Source: Mycolicibacterium diernhoferi (GTDB lineage Bacteria; Actinomycetota; Actinomycetes; Mycobacteriales; Mycobacteriaceae). From it: a stretch of DNA of 64,000 bases. The stretch lies in the NCBI RefSeq assembly GCF_019456655.1, contig NZ_CP080332.1:5642001-5706000 (forward strand), given 5' to 3'. The notes under the pieces were generated by a model, which had not been told where the DNA came from, ran no database searches, and worked only from the letters and a program-made list of their open reading frames with translations. This document shows positions 55,950 to 64,000 of this stretch, piece after piece. The number at the start of each line of letters is the position of its first letter. The first letter of the stretch is position 1. The translations under genes were made by a program, and so were the position numbers.

Positions 55950-57629
55950 ATGGAGCGCCTCTCCGTGTGGGTCAGCGCTGGGCTGTTATCGGCCGGGGTA
56001 TCGGCGGCCGTGCTCGCCGGTGCCGGCGTGGCGGTGGCCGACGACGGCACGTCCGGCAGCTCTGAGGGGTCGTCCTCGAATGCCACGTCGGGTCCCGCCT
56101 CGCAGTCCACGACCGCCACGGACCCGACCGGTTCCGGGTCACCCGATACCGGCCCGGACACCGCGCCGGACAGCGACGCCAAACCGGACCCCGCACCCGA
56201 GCCCGAGCCCGACGAGCCTGAGGCCGGACCCGAGCCCGCGGCCGAGGAGCCGGCACCGGAGGCCACCCGCCCCGAGGACAGCGTCGCCGAGGCCCCGAAG
56301 AAACCCAAGCGCCACCTCTTCGCCCGGTTCGGTGCGTCACCGTCATTCAAACCCCACAGCGCCGCGCGGACCGCGTCGGCACCCGAACCGGCCGCAGCCG
56401 TCAGCGCCCCGGCCGCTACCGAATCACCGGCGGTGGTCACGCCCGCCGCGACCGACATCAGCGCCGCCGTCGCGCCGTCGGCCGGGCCGGCCGCGTCACT
56501 GGCGCTGGCCGCCGTCCCGGCCGAGGCTGCGCCGGTGAAGGCCGCGGCCGCGCCGGGGGGCTCGCTGTTCCGGTGGATCGCCGGGGTGACCGACTCCATC
56601 GTGCGGGCGGTCGGAGGGCTTGCGATCAACACCCTGCAGGCGCTGGAGGCACTGGTCACCGGCCCGCCCGCACTGCCGGCGAACAGCACGGTGACAGTGC
56701 GGAACTCGACGATTCTGCTGTCCAGCGGACAGCGGATCAAGGCGAACTGGTACTACCCCGAAGGGGAGACGGTGCCGGACAAGATGATCGTCCTGCAGCA
56801 CGGCTTCTTCGCGCTCGGTCCGATGTACAGCTACACCGCGGCCAACCTCGCGGAGGCGACCGGCGCCATCGTGGTCACCCCGACGATCTCGTCGAACTTC
56901 TTCGCCCGTGACGACGCGTGGCTCAACGGGGCGGGCATGTGGAACAGCATCGCCGACCTGTTCACCGGCGATCGCAAGGCTCTGACCGACAGTGCGCTGG
57001 CTGCGGGCTTCGCCACCCGCTACGGCCTGGACCCGGCGACCGCCGCGCTGCCGGTGAAGTTCGGGCTGGCCGGACACTCGGCGGGTGGTCAGCTGGTGGC
57101 GGCGGTGGCCGGCTATCTGGTGGACAAGAACGCCGCCGACGATCTGGTCGGGGTGATCACCCTGGACGGGGTCCCGACCGGCACCGTCATGGCCGACACG
57201 CTGCGCAAGCTGCAGGACTACCAGGACGCCACCGGTCGCTACATCCCGATCCGGGAGATCGGCGCGCCACCGAACGCGTTCAACTTCATCGGCAATGTGA
57301 AGCAGGCGCTGAACGAGGCACGCCCGGGCCGGTTCAACGGGGTGGTGCTCTCCGGCGGCGTGCACATGGACTCGATGCGCGGCGGCAACCCGATCATCCA
57401 GTTCGCCGCCTACCTGATCGCCGGCTTCCCGAAGCCGCAGAACCAGCAGGCCGTCGACATCCTGGCGGCCACCTGGTTCACCGAGTGGTTCGCCGGGGAC
57501 ACCGACAACGGTGACGAGCTGGCCCCGGGCAGCGCCCTGCCGATCAGCACCCCGAAGGGCACCGCGAACGGCGTCGTCATCGGATCGGTCGCGGTACCCG
57601 CGGCGCGGTTCGTCACCCTCGCGGTCTGA
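55950..57629 (+). CDS. Secreted alpha/beta hydrolase with low-complexity N-terminal region
   Basis: This 559-residue protein has a signal peptide (1-30, ending GVAVADDG) followed by about 160 residues of low-complexity Ser/Thr/Pro/Glu/Ala sequence. The hydrolase domain spans about 240-555: LQHGFFALG (oxyanion region), nucleophile in LAGHSAGGQL, and a later HMDSMRGGNP histidine. Such linkers often span or bind the mycobacterial cell wall. AGGGGA lies just before the ATG at 55950. A strong terminator follows. Confidence 0.8.
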   Translation: MERLSVWVSAGLLSAGVSAAVLAGAGVAVADDGTSGSSEGSSSNATSGPASQSTTATDPTGSGSPDTGPDTAPDSDAKPDPAPEPEPDEPEAGPEPAAEEPAPEATRPEDSVAEAPKKPKRHLFARFGASPSFKPHSAARTASAPEPAAAVSAPAATESPAVVTPAATDISAAVAPSAGPAASLALAAVPAEAAPVKAAAAPGGSLFRWIAGVTDSIVRAVGGLAINTLQALEALVTGPPALPANSTVTVRNSTILLSSGQRIKANWYYPEGETVPDKMIVLQHGFFALGPMYSYTAANLAEATGAIVVTPTISSNFFARDDAWLNGAGMWNSIADLFTGDRKALTDSALAAGFATRYGLDPATAALPVKFGLAGHSAGGQLVAAVAGYLVDKNAADDLVGVITLDGVPTGTVMADTLRKLQDYQDATGRYIPIREIGAPPNAFNFIGNVKQALNEARPGRFNGVVLSGGVHMDSMRGGNPIIQFAAYLIAGFPKPQNQQAVDILAATWFTEWFAGDTDNGDELAPGSALPISTPKGTANGVVIGSVAVPAARFVTLAV

Positions 57630-57636
57630 CAGACCA

Positions 57637-57668
57637 AAAGCCCCCGTCCGCATTCGGACGGGGGCTTT
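57637..57668. terminator. Strong bidirectional intrinsic terminator
   Basis: AAAGCCCCCGTCCG pairs perfectly with CGGACGGGGGCTTT around CATT. This gives a 14-bp stem with A/T flanks on both strands, serving the hydrolase gene and the convergent tRNA-Ser. Confidence 0.9.
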
Positions 57669-57670
57669 CA

Positions 57671-57761
57671 TGGCGGTGGCGGAGGGATTTGAACCCTCGG
57701 ACGGGGGTTACCCGTCACACGCTTTCGAGGCGTGCTCCTTAGGCCGCTCGGACACGCCACC
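57671..57761 (-). tRNA. tRNA-Ser (anticodon CGA), CCA encoded
   Basis: On the minus strand GGTGGCG pairs with CGCCACC, followed by discriminator G and an encoded CCA. The anticodon loop CTCGAAA holds CGA, and the long variable arm marks a class II tRNA. The T arm contains GGTTCAAATCC. Confidence 0.95.
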
Positions 57762-57813
57762 GGCGAGAAGCTTACCGGGCGCGCGCGGCTGGCCATAATC
57801 GCGGGCCGACCCG

Positions 57814-58263
57814 TCAGCGCTGCCGGGCGAAGAACTCCTCCAGCGGGGCGGCACACTCGGCGGCCAGCACCCCGCCGCGCACCTGCGGCCGGTGCGTGAG
57901 CCGGCGGTCGCGCACCACATCCCACAATGAGCCGACGGCGCCGGTCTTGGGTTCCCAGGCCCCGAACACCAGCACCCCGATCCGCGCCATCACCAGCGCC
58001 CCGGCGCACATGGTGCACGGTTCGACCGTCACCGCCAACGTGCAGCCCTCCAGCCGCCACCCGTCACCGAGCCGGACCGCCGCCGCGCGCATCGCCAGGA
58101 TCTCGGCGTGCGCGGTCGGGTCGCCCAGAACTTCGCGGGCATTGGCGGCGCGGGCCAACTCGGCGCCGTCGGGTCCGAAGACCACCGCACCGATGGGGAC
58201 GTCGCGGGGCCCGGCCGCACGCGCGGCGTCCAGAGCGGCCCGGATCTGTTGCTCGGGATTCAC
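57814..58263 (-). CDS. tadA: tRNA adenosine(34) deaminase
   Basis: TadA converts adenosine 34 of tRNA-Arg(ACG) to inosine. The 149-residue protein has the zinc-deaminase site: His52 and catalytic Glu54 in AHAEI, and Cys83/Cys86 in EPCTMCAGA. Length and position match Rv3752c. Its ATG overlaps the stop of the upstream gene by 4 nt. Confidence 0.92.
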   Translation of the reverse strand: MNPEQQIRAALDAARAAGPRDVPIGAVVFGPDGAELARAANAREVLGDPTAHAEILAMRAAAVRLGDGWRLEGCTLAVTVEPCTMCAGALVMARIGVLVFGAWEPKTGAVGSLWDVVRDRRLTHRPQVRGGVLAAECAAPLEEFFARQR

Positions 58264-58778
58264 CGACCGAGTTTGTCGAGCACCGCGCCCAACTCGTCGT
58301 CGAAGCCCAGCCGCTGGGCGATCGCGGTGATCTGCTCCTCGATCTCCATCTCCTCGTCGGAGACGATGACGCCGAGCACCCCGTCGGGCAACCCGATGTC
58401 GGAGAGCACCCCGAGGTCGCCCTCCTCGAACGGGTCCGCGTCCTCCAGGTCCTCGTCGTCGATGTCGGAGTCCAGCTTGTCCAGCACCTCGGCGGCAATG
58501 TCGTAGTCCAGCGCGGCGGTCGCATCCGAGAGCAGCAGCCGGGTCCCGGCCGGGGCCGGCCGCACGATCACGAAGAACTCCTCGTCGACGTTGAGCAGGC
58601 CGAAAACCGCCCCTGCGCTTCGCAATTCCCGCAGCTCGGTCTCGGCGGCCGACAGGCTGTTCAACACCGCCTTACGCATGGGGGTGCACCGCCACTTGCC
58701 GTCCTCACGGACGACCGCTACTCCGAATCCACCGGGCAGGTTGGCAGCATCCTGCGCCGGGGCACGCTGTGCTCCCAT
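58260..58778 (-). CDS. tRNA adenosine deaminase-associated protein (Rv3753c-type)
   Basis: This 172-residue acidic protein is found next to tadA across actinobacteria and named for that. The N-terminal part is a small alpha/beta region ([16 protein letters not shown]). A middle acidic stretch (about 105-128) is rich in Asp and Glu. No catalytic motif is visible. The 4-nt overlap with tadA implies linked expression. Confidence 0.85.
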   Translation of the reverse strand: MGAQRAPAQDAANLPGGFGVAVVREDGKWRCTPMRKAVLNSLSAAETELRELRSAGAVFGLLNVDEEFFVIVRPAPAGTRLLLSDATAALDYDIAAEVLDKLDSDIDDEDLEDADPFEEGDLGVLSDIGLPDGVLGVIVSDEEMEIEEQITAIAQRLGFDDELGAVLDKLGR

Positions 58779-58855
58779 GGGCGCTAACGGTAGTCCCCGG
58801 CCGGGGCAATGACCACCTATTCACCGCCCACCCGACGGTGTGCCAACCTAGACCG

Positions 58856-59815
58856 GTGACCGACACTCCGGTATGCGTGCTGGGCCTGGGACTGATCGGC
58901 GGATCGCTGATGCGGGCAGCGGCCGCGGCGGGCCGTGAGGTGTTCGGCTACAACCGCTCGGTGGACGGTGTGAAGGCCGCCCAGTTCGACGGCTACGACG
59001 CCACCACCGCGATCGACGCGGCGTTGTCCCGCGCCGCGGACAGCGGAGCCCTGATCGTGCTGGCCGTACCGATGCCCGCGCTCGGCTCCATGCTCTCCCA
59101 CGTCCGGGCCCACGCCCCGGACTGCCCGCTCACCGACGTGATCAGCGTGAAGGGCCCGGTGCTGGCGCAGGTCGAGGCCGCCGGTCTGCGCCCGAGGTTC
59201 GTCGGCGGGCACCCGATGACGGGCACCGCGCACTCCGGCTGGGCCGCGGGCGACGAACACCTGTTTGCCGACACCCCGTGGGTGATCAGCGTGGACGACG
59301 ACGTGGACGCCGGCGTGTGGGCCGAGGTGATGCACCTCGCCCTGGCCTGCCGTGCTTTCGTGGTGCCGGCCCGCTCCGATGAGCACGACGCCGCGGCCGC
59401 CGCGATATCGCACCTGCCGCATCTGCTGGCCGAGGCGCTGGCGGTCACGGCCGGGGACGTGCCGCTGGCCTACGCCCTGGCCGCCGGATCGTTCCGGGAC
59501 GGCACCCGGGTGGCGGGCAGCGCGCCCGATCTGGTGCGCGCCATGTGTGAGGCCAACTCCGAGCAGCTGCTGACCAGGCTGGACCGCAGCATCGAACTGC
59601 TCACCCAGGCGCGCACGAACCTCGCCGAGCACACCTCGGTGGCCGATCTGGTGGAGGCCGGTCACGCCGCCCGGATCCGCTACGACAGCTTCAGCAGGCC
59701 CGACATCCTGACCGTCACCGTCGGCGCCCCGCAGTGGCGTGAGGAACTCGCCGCGGCCGGCCGGGCCGGTGGCGTGATCAGATCCGCTCTGCCAGTCCGG
59801 GGTAGTCGAGGATGA
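58856..59815 (+). CDS. tyrA: Prephenate dehydrogenase
   Basis: TyrA converts prephenate to 4-hydroxyphenylpyruvate in tyrosine synthesis. The 319-residue protein has the NAD motif GLGLIGGS (10-17), [13 protein letters not shown] with the catalytic His and substrate residues, and the helical dimer domain with [11 protein letters not shown]. It lacks the ACT domain found in some homologues. The GTG at 58856 fits the Rossmann start; an earlier in-frame start would add 29 unsupported residues. It overlaps the convergent neighbour by 38 bp. Confidence 0.9.
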   Translation: MTDTPVCVLGLGLIGGSLMRAAAAAGREVFGYNRSVDGVKAAQFDGYDATTAIDAALSRAADSGALIVLAVPMPALGSMLSHVRAHAPDCPLTDVISVKGPVLAQVEAAGLRPRFVGGHPMTGTAHSGWAAGDEHLFADTPWVISVDDDVDAGVWAEVMHLALACRAFVVPARSDEHDAAAAAISHLPHLLAEALAVTAGDVPLAYALAAGSFRDGTRVAGSAPDLVRAMCEANSEQLLTRLDRSIELLTQARTNLAEHTSVADLVEAGHAARIRYDSFSRPDILTVTVGAPQWREELAAAGRAGGVIRSALPVRGSRG

Positions 59816-60368
59816 AGCCGTCGTCGTCCACGGTGATGGTGGTCTCGGCGACCGGCGACTTCAGGCTGATCTCCTTGGAACCGGTGCTGGTGTAGCTGAT
59901 CGTCTCGAGCTCCACCGTCAGCTCCGGCAGCCGCACGTACACCACCGGCAACTCCAGCGATTCGGCCCGCTGGTAGAGCCCGGTCCGGCGGATCGGCAGC
60001 GCGTTGAAGAACGGGCTGAACACCACGTCGACGTCCAGTGCGCCCTCGAAGGCGGCCCGGCTGGTCTGGTTCTGGTGGTCCCGCACCAACCACATGCCCT
60101 CTTCGTCACGGGCGATGGACAGCTGGCGTTCCCGTTCGGCCAGCGTCATGGTCAGCGACAGTCGCTTGGTGGCCCCGGTCTCGTCGGTGACCAGATCGTA
60201 GGACGTGCTGAACGCGGGGTGTGACGATGTGGCGGCGGCCACGATACGGCCGTACGCCTTGATCCGTTTGCCCGACAACTGCACGCGCACCGACTCCATC
60301 CGCGGCACATCGTGCGCACGCCAGGTAAGGATCGCCGGCCACTCCTCGGCTGGTTCAGTCACCCTCAT
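59778..60368 (-). CDS. Putative glycolipid-binding protein (DUF1089, Rv3755c-type)
   Basis: This 196-residue protein has the beta-rich DUF1089 pattern: [14 protein letters not shown] near the start, [35 protein letters not shown] and [12 protein letters not shown]. Structures in the family show a beta-barrel thought to hold a glycolipid. The start lies 14 bp inside the end of proZ, so it is the last gene of the pro operon transcript. Confidence 0.75.
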   Translation of the reverse strand: MRVTEPAEEWPAILTWRAHDVPRMESVRVQLSGKRIKAYGRIVAAATSSHPAFSTSYDLVTDETGATKRLSLTMTLAERERQLSIARDEEGMWLVRDHQNQTSRAAFEGALDVDVVFSPFFNALPIRRTGLYQRAESLELPVVYVRLPELTVELETISYTSTGSKEISLKSPVAETTITVDDDGFILDYPGLAERI

Positions 60369-61125
60369 ACCGTATGCGACCGCCCCCGGACTGCGTAGCC
60401 GCCTTGGGCGATTCGAGTGCCACCTCGTCGTTGATCAGCGGTTGCGGTAGCCGGGCACCCCGCCCGAACCGGTCGGCCCCGGGTTGGGACAACCACACCG
60501 CCAGGGCCAGCGCGGCGTCCAGGATGAGCGCCAGCGCGGTCACCATCAAGGCTCCGACCAGCGCCAGATAGAACTCGCGCACCTTGATCCCGTCGATCAG
60601 GTACCGGCCCAGCCCGCCCAGACTCGCGTACGCCGCGACGGTGGCTGTCGCCACAATCTGCAGGGTGGCGGTGCGTAGACCACTCAGGATCAGCGGAAGG
60701 GCGTTGGGCACCTCGACGCGCAACAGCACCTGCCGTTCGGTCATGCCCATGGCGCGGGCCGCATCGACGACGGCTCGGTCGACGTTCGCGATACCCGAAT
60801 AGGTCCCGGCCAGCAGCGGCGGGATGCCCAGCAGCATCAGCGCCACCGTGGGCGGGATCAGCCCGAGCCCCCACAGCAGCACACCGAGCAGCAGCACGCC
60901 CAGGGTGGGCAGGGCGCGCAACGCGTTGACGCCGGTGACCACCAGGAAGGTGCCCCGACCGGTGTGCCCGATGAGCAGCCCGATCGGGATGGCGACCAGC
61001 GCCGAGAACAGCACCGCGATCAGGGTGTACTGCAGATGTTCGACGATCCGGATGCCGAGACCGGCCGGGCCGGACCAGTTGGCCGCGGTGAAGATGTAGG
61101 ACAGCGCCTCGTTCAGGAAGTTCAC
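60355..61125 (-). CDS. proZ: ProZ, osmoprotectant ABC permease
   Basis: This 256-residue permease has about six membrane segments and the family loop DAARAMGMTERQVLLRVEVP that contacts the ATPase. The GTG overlaps the proW stop by 4 nt. The C-terminus has a 25-residue polar tail. With proW, proV and proX it forms a compatible-solute (glycine betaine/choline/proline-type) importer like Rv3756c-Rv3759c. Confidence 0.9.
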   Translation of the reverse strand: MNFLNEALSYIFTAANWSGPAGLGIRIVEHLQYTLIAVLFSALVAIPIGLLIGHTGRGTFLVVTGVNALRALPTLGVLLLGVLLWGLGLIPPTVALMLLGIPPLLAGTYSGIANVDRAVVDAARAMGMTERQVLLRVEVPNALPLILSGLRTATLQIVATATVAAYASLGGLGRYLIDGIKVREFYLALVGALMVTALALILDAALALAVWLSQPGADRFGRGARLPQPLINDEVALESPKAATQSGGGRIRYEGD

Positions 61126-61778
61126 CGGGCACCGGCCTTCGCACGGGGGCGCCGGTCCCACGGGGCGAGCGCCTTGCCCGCGAGCAGGATCAGCGTGTCG
61201 ATCACCACCGCCACCACGAAGATCGCGATGATGCCCGCGATGATCTGCCCGCTCTTGTTGGCCTGATAGCCCTCGGTGAACCAGGTGCCGAGCCCGCCGA
61301 TGCCGATCACCGAACCGACCGACACCATCGAGATGTTGGTCACCGCCACCACCCGCAGGCTGGCGATCAGCACCGGGATGGCCAGCGGCAGTTCGACTTT
61401 GATGATCCGGGTCAGCGGCCGGTAACCGACGGCGGTGGCCGCGTCGAGCACATCGGCCGGTACCGCGTCCAGCGCCTCGGGTACCGCGCGCACCAGCAGC
61501 GCGGTGGTGTAGAGCGTCAGCGCCACAATGACATTCGCCTCATCCAGGATGCGGGTCGGAATGACCAGGGGCAGCACCACGAACAGCGCCAGCGACGGGA
61601 TGGTGAACACGATGCTGGCGATCACCGTGATGATCCGGCGCGGCGCCGTCGTGCGCTGGATGATCGCACCGATCGGCACCGCGATGAGCAATCCCAGCAC
61701 GATCGGCACCAGGGACAGCCGCAGGTGGATCAGGGTCAGCGTCCACGCGTCGTCGAGGTGGGTCAGCAGATACGTCAT
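61122..61778 (-). CDS. proW: ProW, osmoprotectant ABC permease
   Basis: This 218-residue permease is homologous to ProZ, with DAATAVGYRPLTRIIKVELP as the ATPase contact loop. The ATG at 61778 has no close ribosome site; a TTG at 61799 is possible. An 11-codon frame at 61775-61810 starts right after the proV stop and ends over this ATG, and may pass ribosomes on. Confidence 0.88.
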   Translation of the reverse strand: MTYLLTHLDDAWTLTLIHLRLSLVPIVLGLLIAVPIGAIIQRTTAPRRIITVIASIVFTIPSLALFVVLPLVIPTRILDEANVIVALTLYTTALLVRAVPEALDAVPADVLDAATAVGYRPLTRIIKVELPLAIPVLIASLRVVAVTNISMVSVGSVIGIGGLGTWFTEGYQANKSGQIIAGIIAIFVVAVVIDTLILLAGKALAPWDRRPRAKAGAR

Positions 61779-61810
61779 GGCTGTCGGTTCGCTCCGCAAG
61801 CGTCGCTCAT

Positions 61811-62920
61811 CTACCCGACCTTCGGGACCCGGCGCTGCTGCCGCAGCGCGGCCAGTACGTCGTCGGCCCGGACCCCACCGAGCAGCCGGCCGTCCTGATC
61901 GACGGCCACCCCGAGCCCCGACGGCGAGGACAGCGCGGCATCCAGTGCGAGCCGCAGGCTGCCACCGGGCCGGAAGAACGATCCCCCGCCGATTGTGCTG
62001 TCGTAGAGGCTACTTCCGTTGCGGTGCACCTCGACGCCCTCGGCGTTGATCCAGGCGAACGGCTTCCCGTCGGCGTGAGTCACCAGCGCCCAGTCCCCGG
62101 ATGCCAGCTGCAACTGGTCGACGTCGCCCTCGGCGACCTGGCGGATGTCGTGCAGCGGCAGGCCGTTGGCCTCGAAGAACTGCAGCCCGCGGTAGCCGCG
62201 GTCGGCGCCGACGAATTCGGACACCAGTTCGTTGGCCGGGTTCGACAGCACGAAGGCCGGGTCGGCGTACTGCTGCAGCACCCCGCCGCGGCCGAACACC
62301 GCCACCATGTCCGCGAGTTTGACCGCCTCGTCGATGTCGTGTGTGACGAACACGATCGTCTTGCGCAATTCGCTTTGCAGCCGCAGGATCTCGTTCTGCA
62401 GCTCCTCACGCACCACCGGGTCGACGGCGCTGAACGGCTCGTCCATCAGCAGGATGGGCGGATCGGCGGCCAGCGCGCGGGCGACTCCCACTCGTTGCTG
62501 CTGCCCGCCGGACAGCTGCGACGGATAGCGTTGCGCCAGTTTCGGATCCAGGCCGACACGGTCCAGCACTTCGAGAGCGGCCCGGCGGGCGCTGCGCCGT
62601 GACTCGCCCTTGAGCACCGGGACGGTGGCGACGTTGTCGACCACCCGCTGGTGCGGCATCAGGCCCGCGCTCTGGATCACGTAGCCGATGCCGAGCCGCA
62701 GCTTGACCGGGTCGACCTTGGTGACGTCCTTGCCGTCGACGGTGAGCGTGCCCGAGGTCGGCTCGATCATCCGGTTGATCATCCGCATCGAGGTGGTCTT
62801 GCCGCAGCCGGACGGCCCGACGAAAGCCGCCAGGGTGCCTTCCGGGATGTCGATGGTGAGGTCGTCGACGGCCACGGTGCCGTCCGGGTAGCGCTTGGTG
62901 ACGCCTGTGAACGTGATCAT
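61811..62920 (-). CDS. proV: ProV, osmoprotectant ABC transporter ATPase with CBS-like tail
   Basis: This 369-residue ATPase has Walker A GPSGCGKTT (35-43), Q-loop YVIQSAGLMPH, signature LSGGQQQRVGVARAL, Walker B ILLMDEPFSAVDP and switch His in VTHDIDEA. After residue 250, two CBS-like segments (GDWALVTHADGKPFAWI; GLGVAVDQDGRLLGGVRADDV) form the ionic-strength sensor known in OpuA-type importers. It follows proX by 7 bp. Confidence 0.92.
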   Translation of the reverse strand: MITFTGVTKRYPDGTVAVDDLTIDIPEGTLAAFVGPSGCGKTTSMRMINRMIEPTSGTLTVDGKDVTKVDPVKLRLGIGYVIQSAGLMPHQRVVDNVATVPVLKGESRRSARRAALEVLDRVGLDPKLAQRYPSQLSGGQQQRVGVARALAADPPILLMDEPFSAVDPVVREELQNEILRLQSELRKTIVFVTHDIDEAVKLADMVAVFGRGGVLQQYADPAFVLSNPANELVSEFVGADRGYRGLQFFEANGLPLHDIRQVAEGDVDQLQLASGDWALVTHADGKPFAWINAEGVEVHRNGSSLYDSTIGGGSFFRPGGSLRLALDAALSSPSGLGVAVDQDGRLLGGVRADDVLAALRQQRRVPKVG

Positions 62921-62927
62921 CGCGTCC

Positions 62928-63869
62928 TCACTTACCCGGCAGCGGTTGGTCGAAACCGTGTTCGGCGATCCAGCTTTCGGCCGCCTCATCGGGGTCCACA
63001 CCCTCGTTACCCTCGACCGAGGTGTTCAGCGCGATCAGCGCCTCGGTGGTCAACTCGGCGCTCACCGCGTCCAGCACGGACTTCAGCGGACTCGACATCT
63101 TCTGGGATGCGACCAGCGGCACCACGTTTGCGGCGAGGAAGACACTCTCCGGGTCCTCGAGGACCACCAGGTTGCTCTTCTCGATGGCCGGCGAGGTGCT
63201 GAAGATATTGGCGGCGGTGACGGTTCCGCCGGTCAGCGCCTGCACGGTCGCGGGGCCGCCACCGTCGCTGATCGCGATGAAGTTCGCCGGCGAGATGTCC
63301 AGCCCGTACTTCTCCTTCAAGCCGACCAGACCGGTCTGACGGGTCTGAAACTCCGAGGGCCCACCGACTTTCACCTCCGCCGAGCGGGTGGCGAGATCGG
63401 CGATGGACTTCAGGTTCCAGCGCTGCGCCGTCTCCTCGGACACCGCCAGGGTGTCCTTGTCCTCGGCGGGCGAGGGATACAGGATCGACAGATCGCCGGG
63501 CAGCGCCTTGAGCAGCGCGATCAGCACCGCATCCGAGGTGGTCGCGGTCGCCTTCGCGTCGAAGTACTGCAGCAGGTTTCCGGTGTACTCCGGTATCAGG
63601 TCGATGGAGTGGTCCTGCACCGCGGGAATGTAGGTTTCTCGGCTGCCGATGCCGAACTGCCGTTTCACGGTGAAGCCGTTGGCCTCCAAGGCTTGGGCGT
63701 AGATCTCGGCGATGATCTTCGACTCGGTGAAGTCGGCCGAACCGACCGTGATCGACCGCAGGTCGCCGGACACCTCACCGCCGCCGAGCGGATTCGAGCT
63801 CCCGCAACCCGCGCTGAGCAGCGCGAGCAAAGCGGTGCAGACGACGATCAACTTACGGATGCTGCGCAT
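62928..63869 (-). CDS. proX: ProX, osmoprotectant-binding lipoprotein
   Basis: This 313-residue solute-binding protein of the OpuAC/ProX family has a signal peptide ending in SAGC (Cys22), so it is lipid-anchored outside the membrane. ITVGSADFTESKIIAEIYAQ and LIPEYTGNLLQYF are family motifs near the ligand pocket. GAGGGG lies 6 nt before the ATG. It is the first gene of the proX-V-W-Z operon; the promoter must lie in 63870-64000, where I see no clear element. Confidence 0.92.
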   Translation of the reverse strand: MRSIRKLIVVCTALLALLSAGCGSSNPLGGGEVSGDLRSITVGSADFTESKIIAEIYAQALEANGFTVKRQFGIGSRETYIPAVQDHSIDLIPEYTGNLLQYFDAKATATTSDAVLIALLKALPGDLSILYPSPAEDKDTLAVSEETAQRWNLKSIADLATRSAEVKVGGPSEFQTRQTGLVGLKEKYGLDISPANFIAISDGGGPATVQALTGGTVTAANIFSTSPAIEKSNLVVLEDPESVFLAANVVPLVASQKMSSPLKSVLDAVSAELTTEALIALNTSVEGNEGVDPDEAAESWIAEHGFDQPLPGK

Positions 63870-64000
63870 ACCGTCCCCTCGGCCCTTGGTGCGTCCCCGC
63901 GTGGCAATTTCTCGACAGTAACGGGCCACGACGCGACATGCCGGGCTTTGATTCAGCGTGAGGGGCTTTCGCGCGCCGAGAAAACAGGCAAGATGGCAGT

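Noticed and set aside
63870..64000. A riboswitch upstream of the pro operon
   Set aside because: I looked for long paired structures and known motif cores in the visible 130 bp and saw none; the region is also cut by the window edge.

Overview
The window is high-GC actinobacterial chromosome, almost certainly from a rapidly growing environmental Mycobacterium/Mycolicibacterium. The evidence is a complete yrbE-mce operon, two LpqH-type lipoproteins, a DUF732 secreted protein, a PE-PPE-domain hydrolase, a mycofactocin-type SDR, the PolD/LigC repair enzymes, and a gene order that (from memory) matches M. tuberculosis Rv3711c-Rv3723 on the left and Rv3752c-Rv3759c on the right. Many genes begin at an ATG or GTG 6-7 nt after a TANNNT-like -10 element, the leaderless arrangement common in mycobacteria.

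Layout. 1-390: end of a divergent RibB-like protein. 400-3655: two SDR oxidoreductases in divergent orientation and an EutH-type permease. 3656-4008: a scar with remnants of a methyltransferase and an AraC regulator and two long perfect hairpins. 4009-19752: conserved core: dnaQ-like exonuclease, murT-gatD (lipid II amidation), a DUF559 endonuclease-fold gene framed by inverted repeats, recR-ybaB, a peptidoglycan amidase, an SRPBCC protein, an FAD oxidoreductase/CFA-type methyltransferase pair, a GGDEF protein, dnaX, an aspartate-aminotransferase-type enzyme, the SRP RNA, tRNA-Ser(GGA), a membrane protein and an HtrA/PepA-like protease. 19753-20649: about 900 bp with no convincing gene.

20650-57629 is the accessory block between the two tRNA-Ser genes. 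It holds the polD-ligC pair, a secreted Cys-rich protein, a full yrbEAB-mceABCDEF operon with a 15-codon leader peptide and a MarR regulator, an AveC-like membrane protein, a threonine aldolase-ligC2 pair, a frameshifted GlcD-GlcE fusion, an MBL hydrolase, gluQ, an amino-acid ABC transporter with binding protein and permease fused, an acyl-CoA synthetase, a TetR/squalene-type FAD oxidoreductase unit with a perfect operator, a CoA-transferase, a saccharopine dehydrogenase-like protein, a cytochrome P450, tgt, two LpqH lipoproteins, DUF732 and PE-PPE secreted proteins, a zinc alcohol dehydrogenase and a secreted alpha/beta hydrolase.

57637-64000 returns to the core: tRNA-Ser(CGA), tadA and its partner gene, tyrA, a putative glycolipid-binding protein, and the proXVWZ glycine betaine/choline-type ABC transporter, whose promoter lies at the right edge.

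Cell-envelope functions dominate: peptidoglycan (murT/gatD, amidase), lipid import (mce), lipid modification (CFA-type enzyme, squalene-type oxidase, FadD, P450) and lipoproteins. Interleaved are DNA replication/repair (dnaQ, recR, dnaX, polD, two ligC) and tRNA modification (gluQ, tgt, tadA) genes. No prophage, transposase or CRISPR array is present. The least explained items are the inverted-repeat-framed DUF559 gene, the leader peptide of the mce operon, the SDR/EutH module and the hairpin-rich scar.
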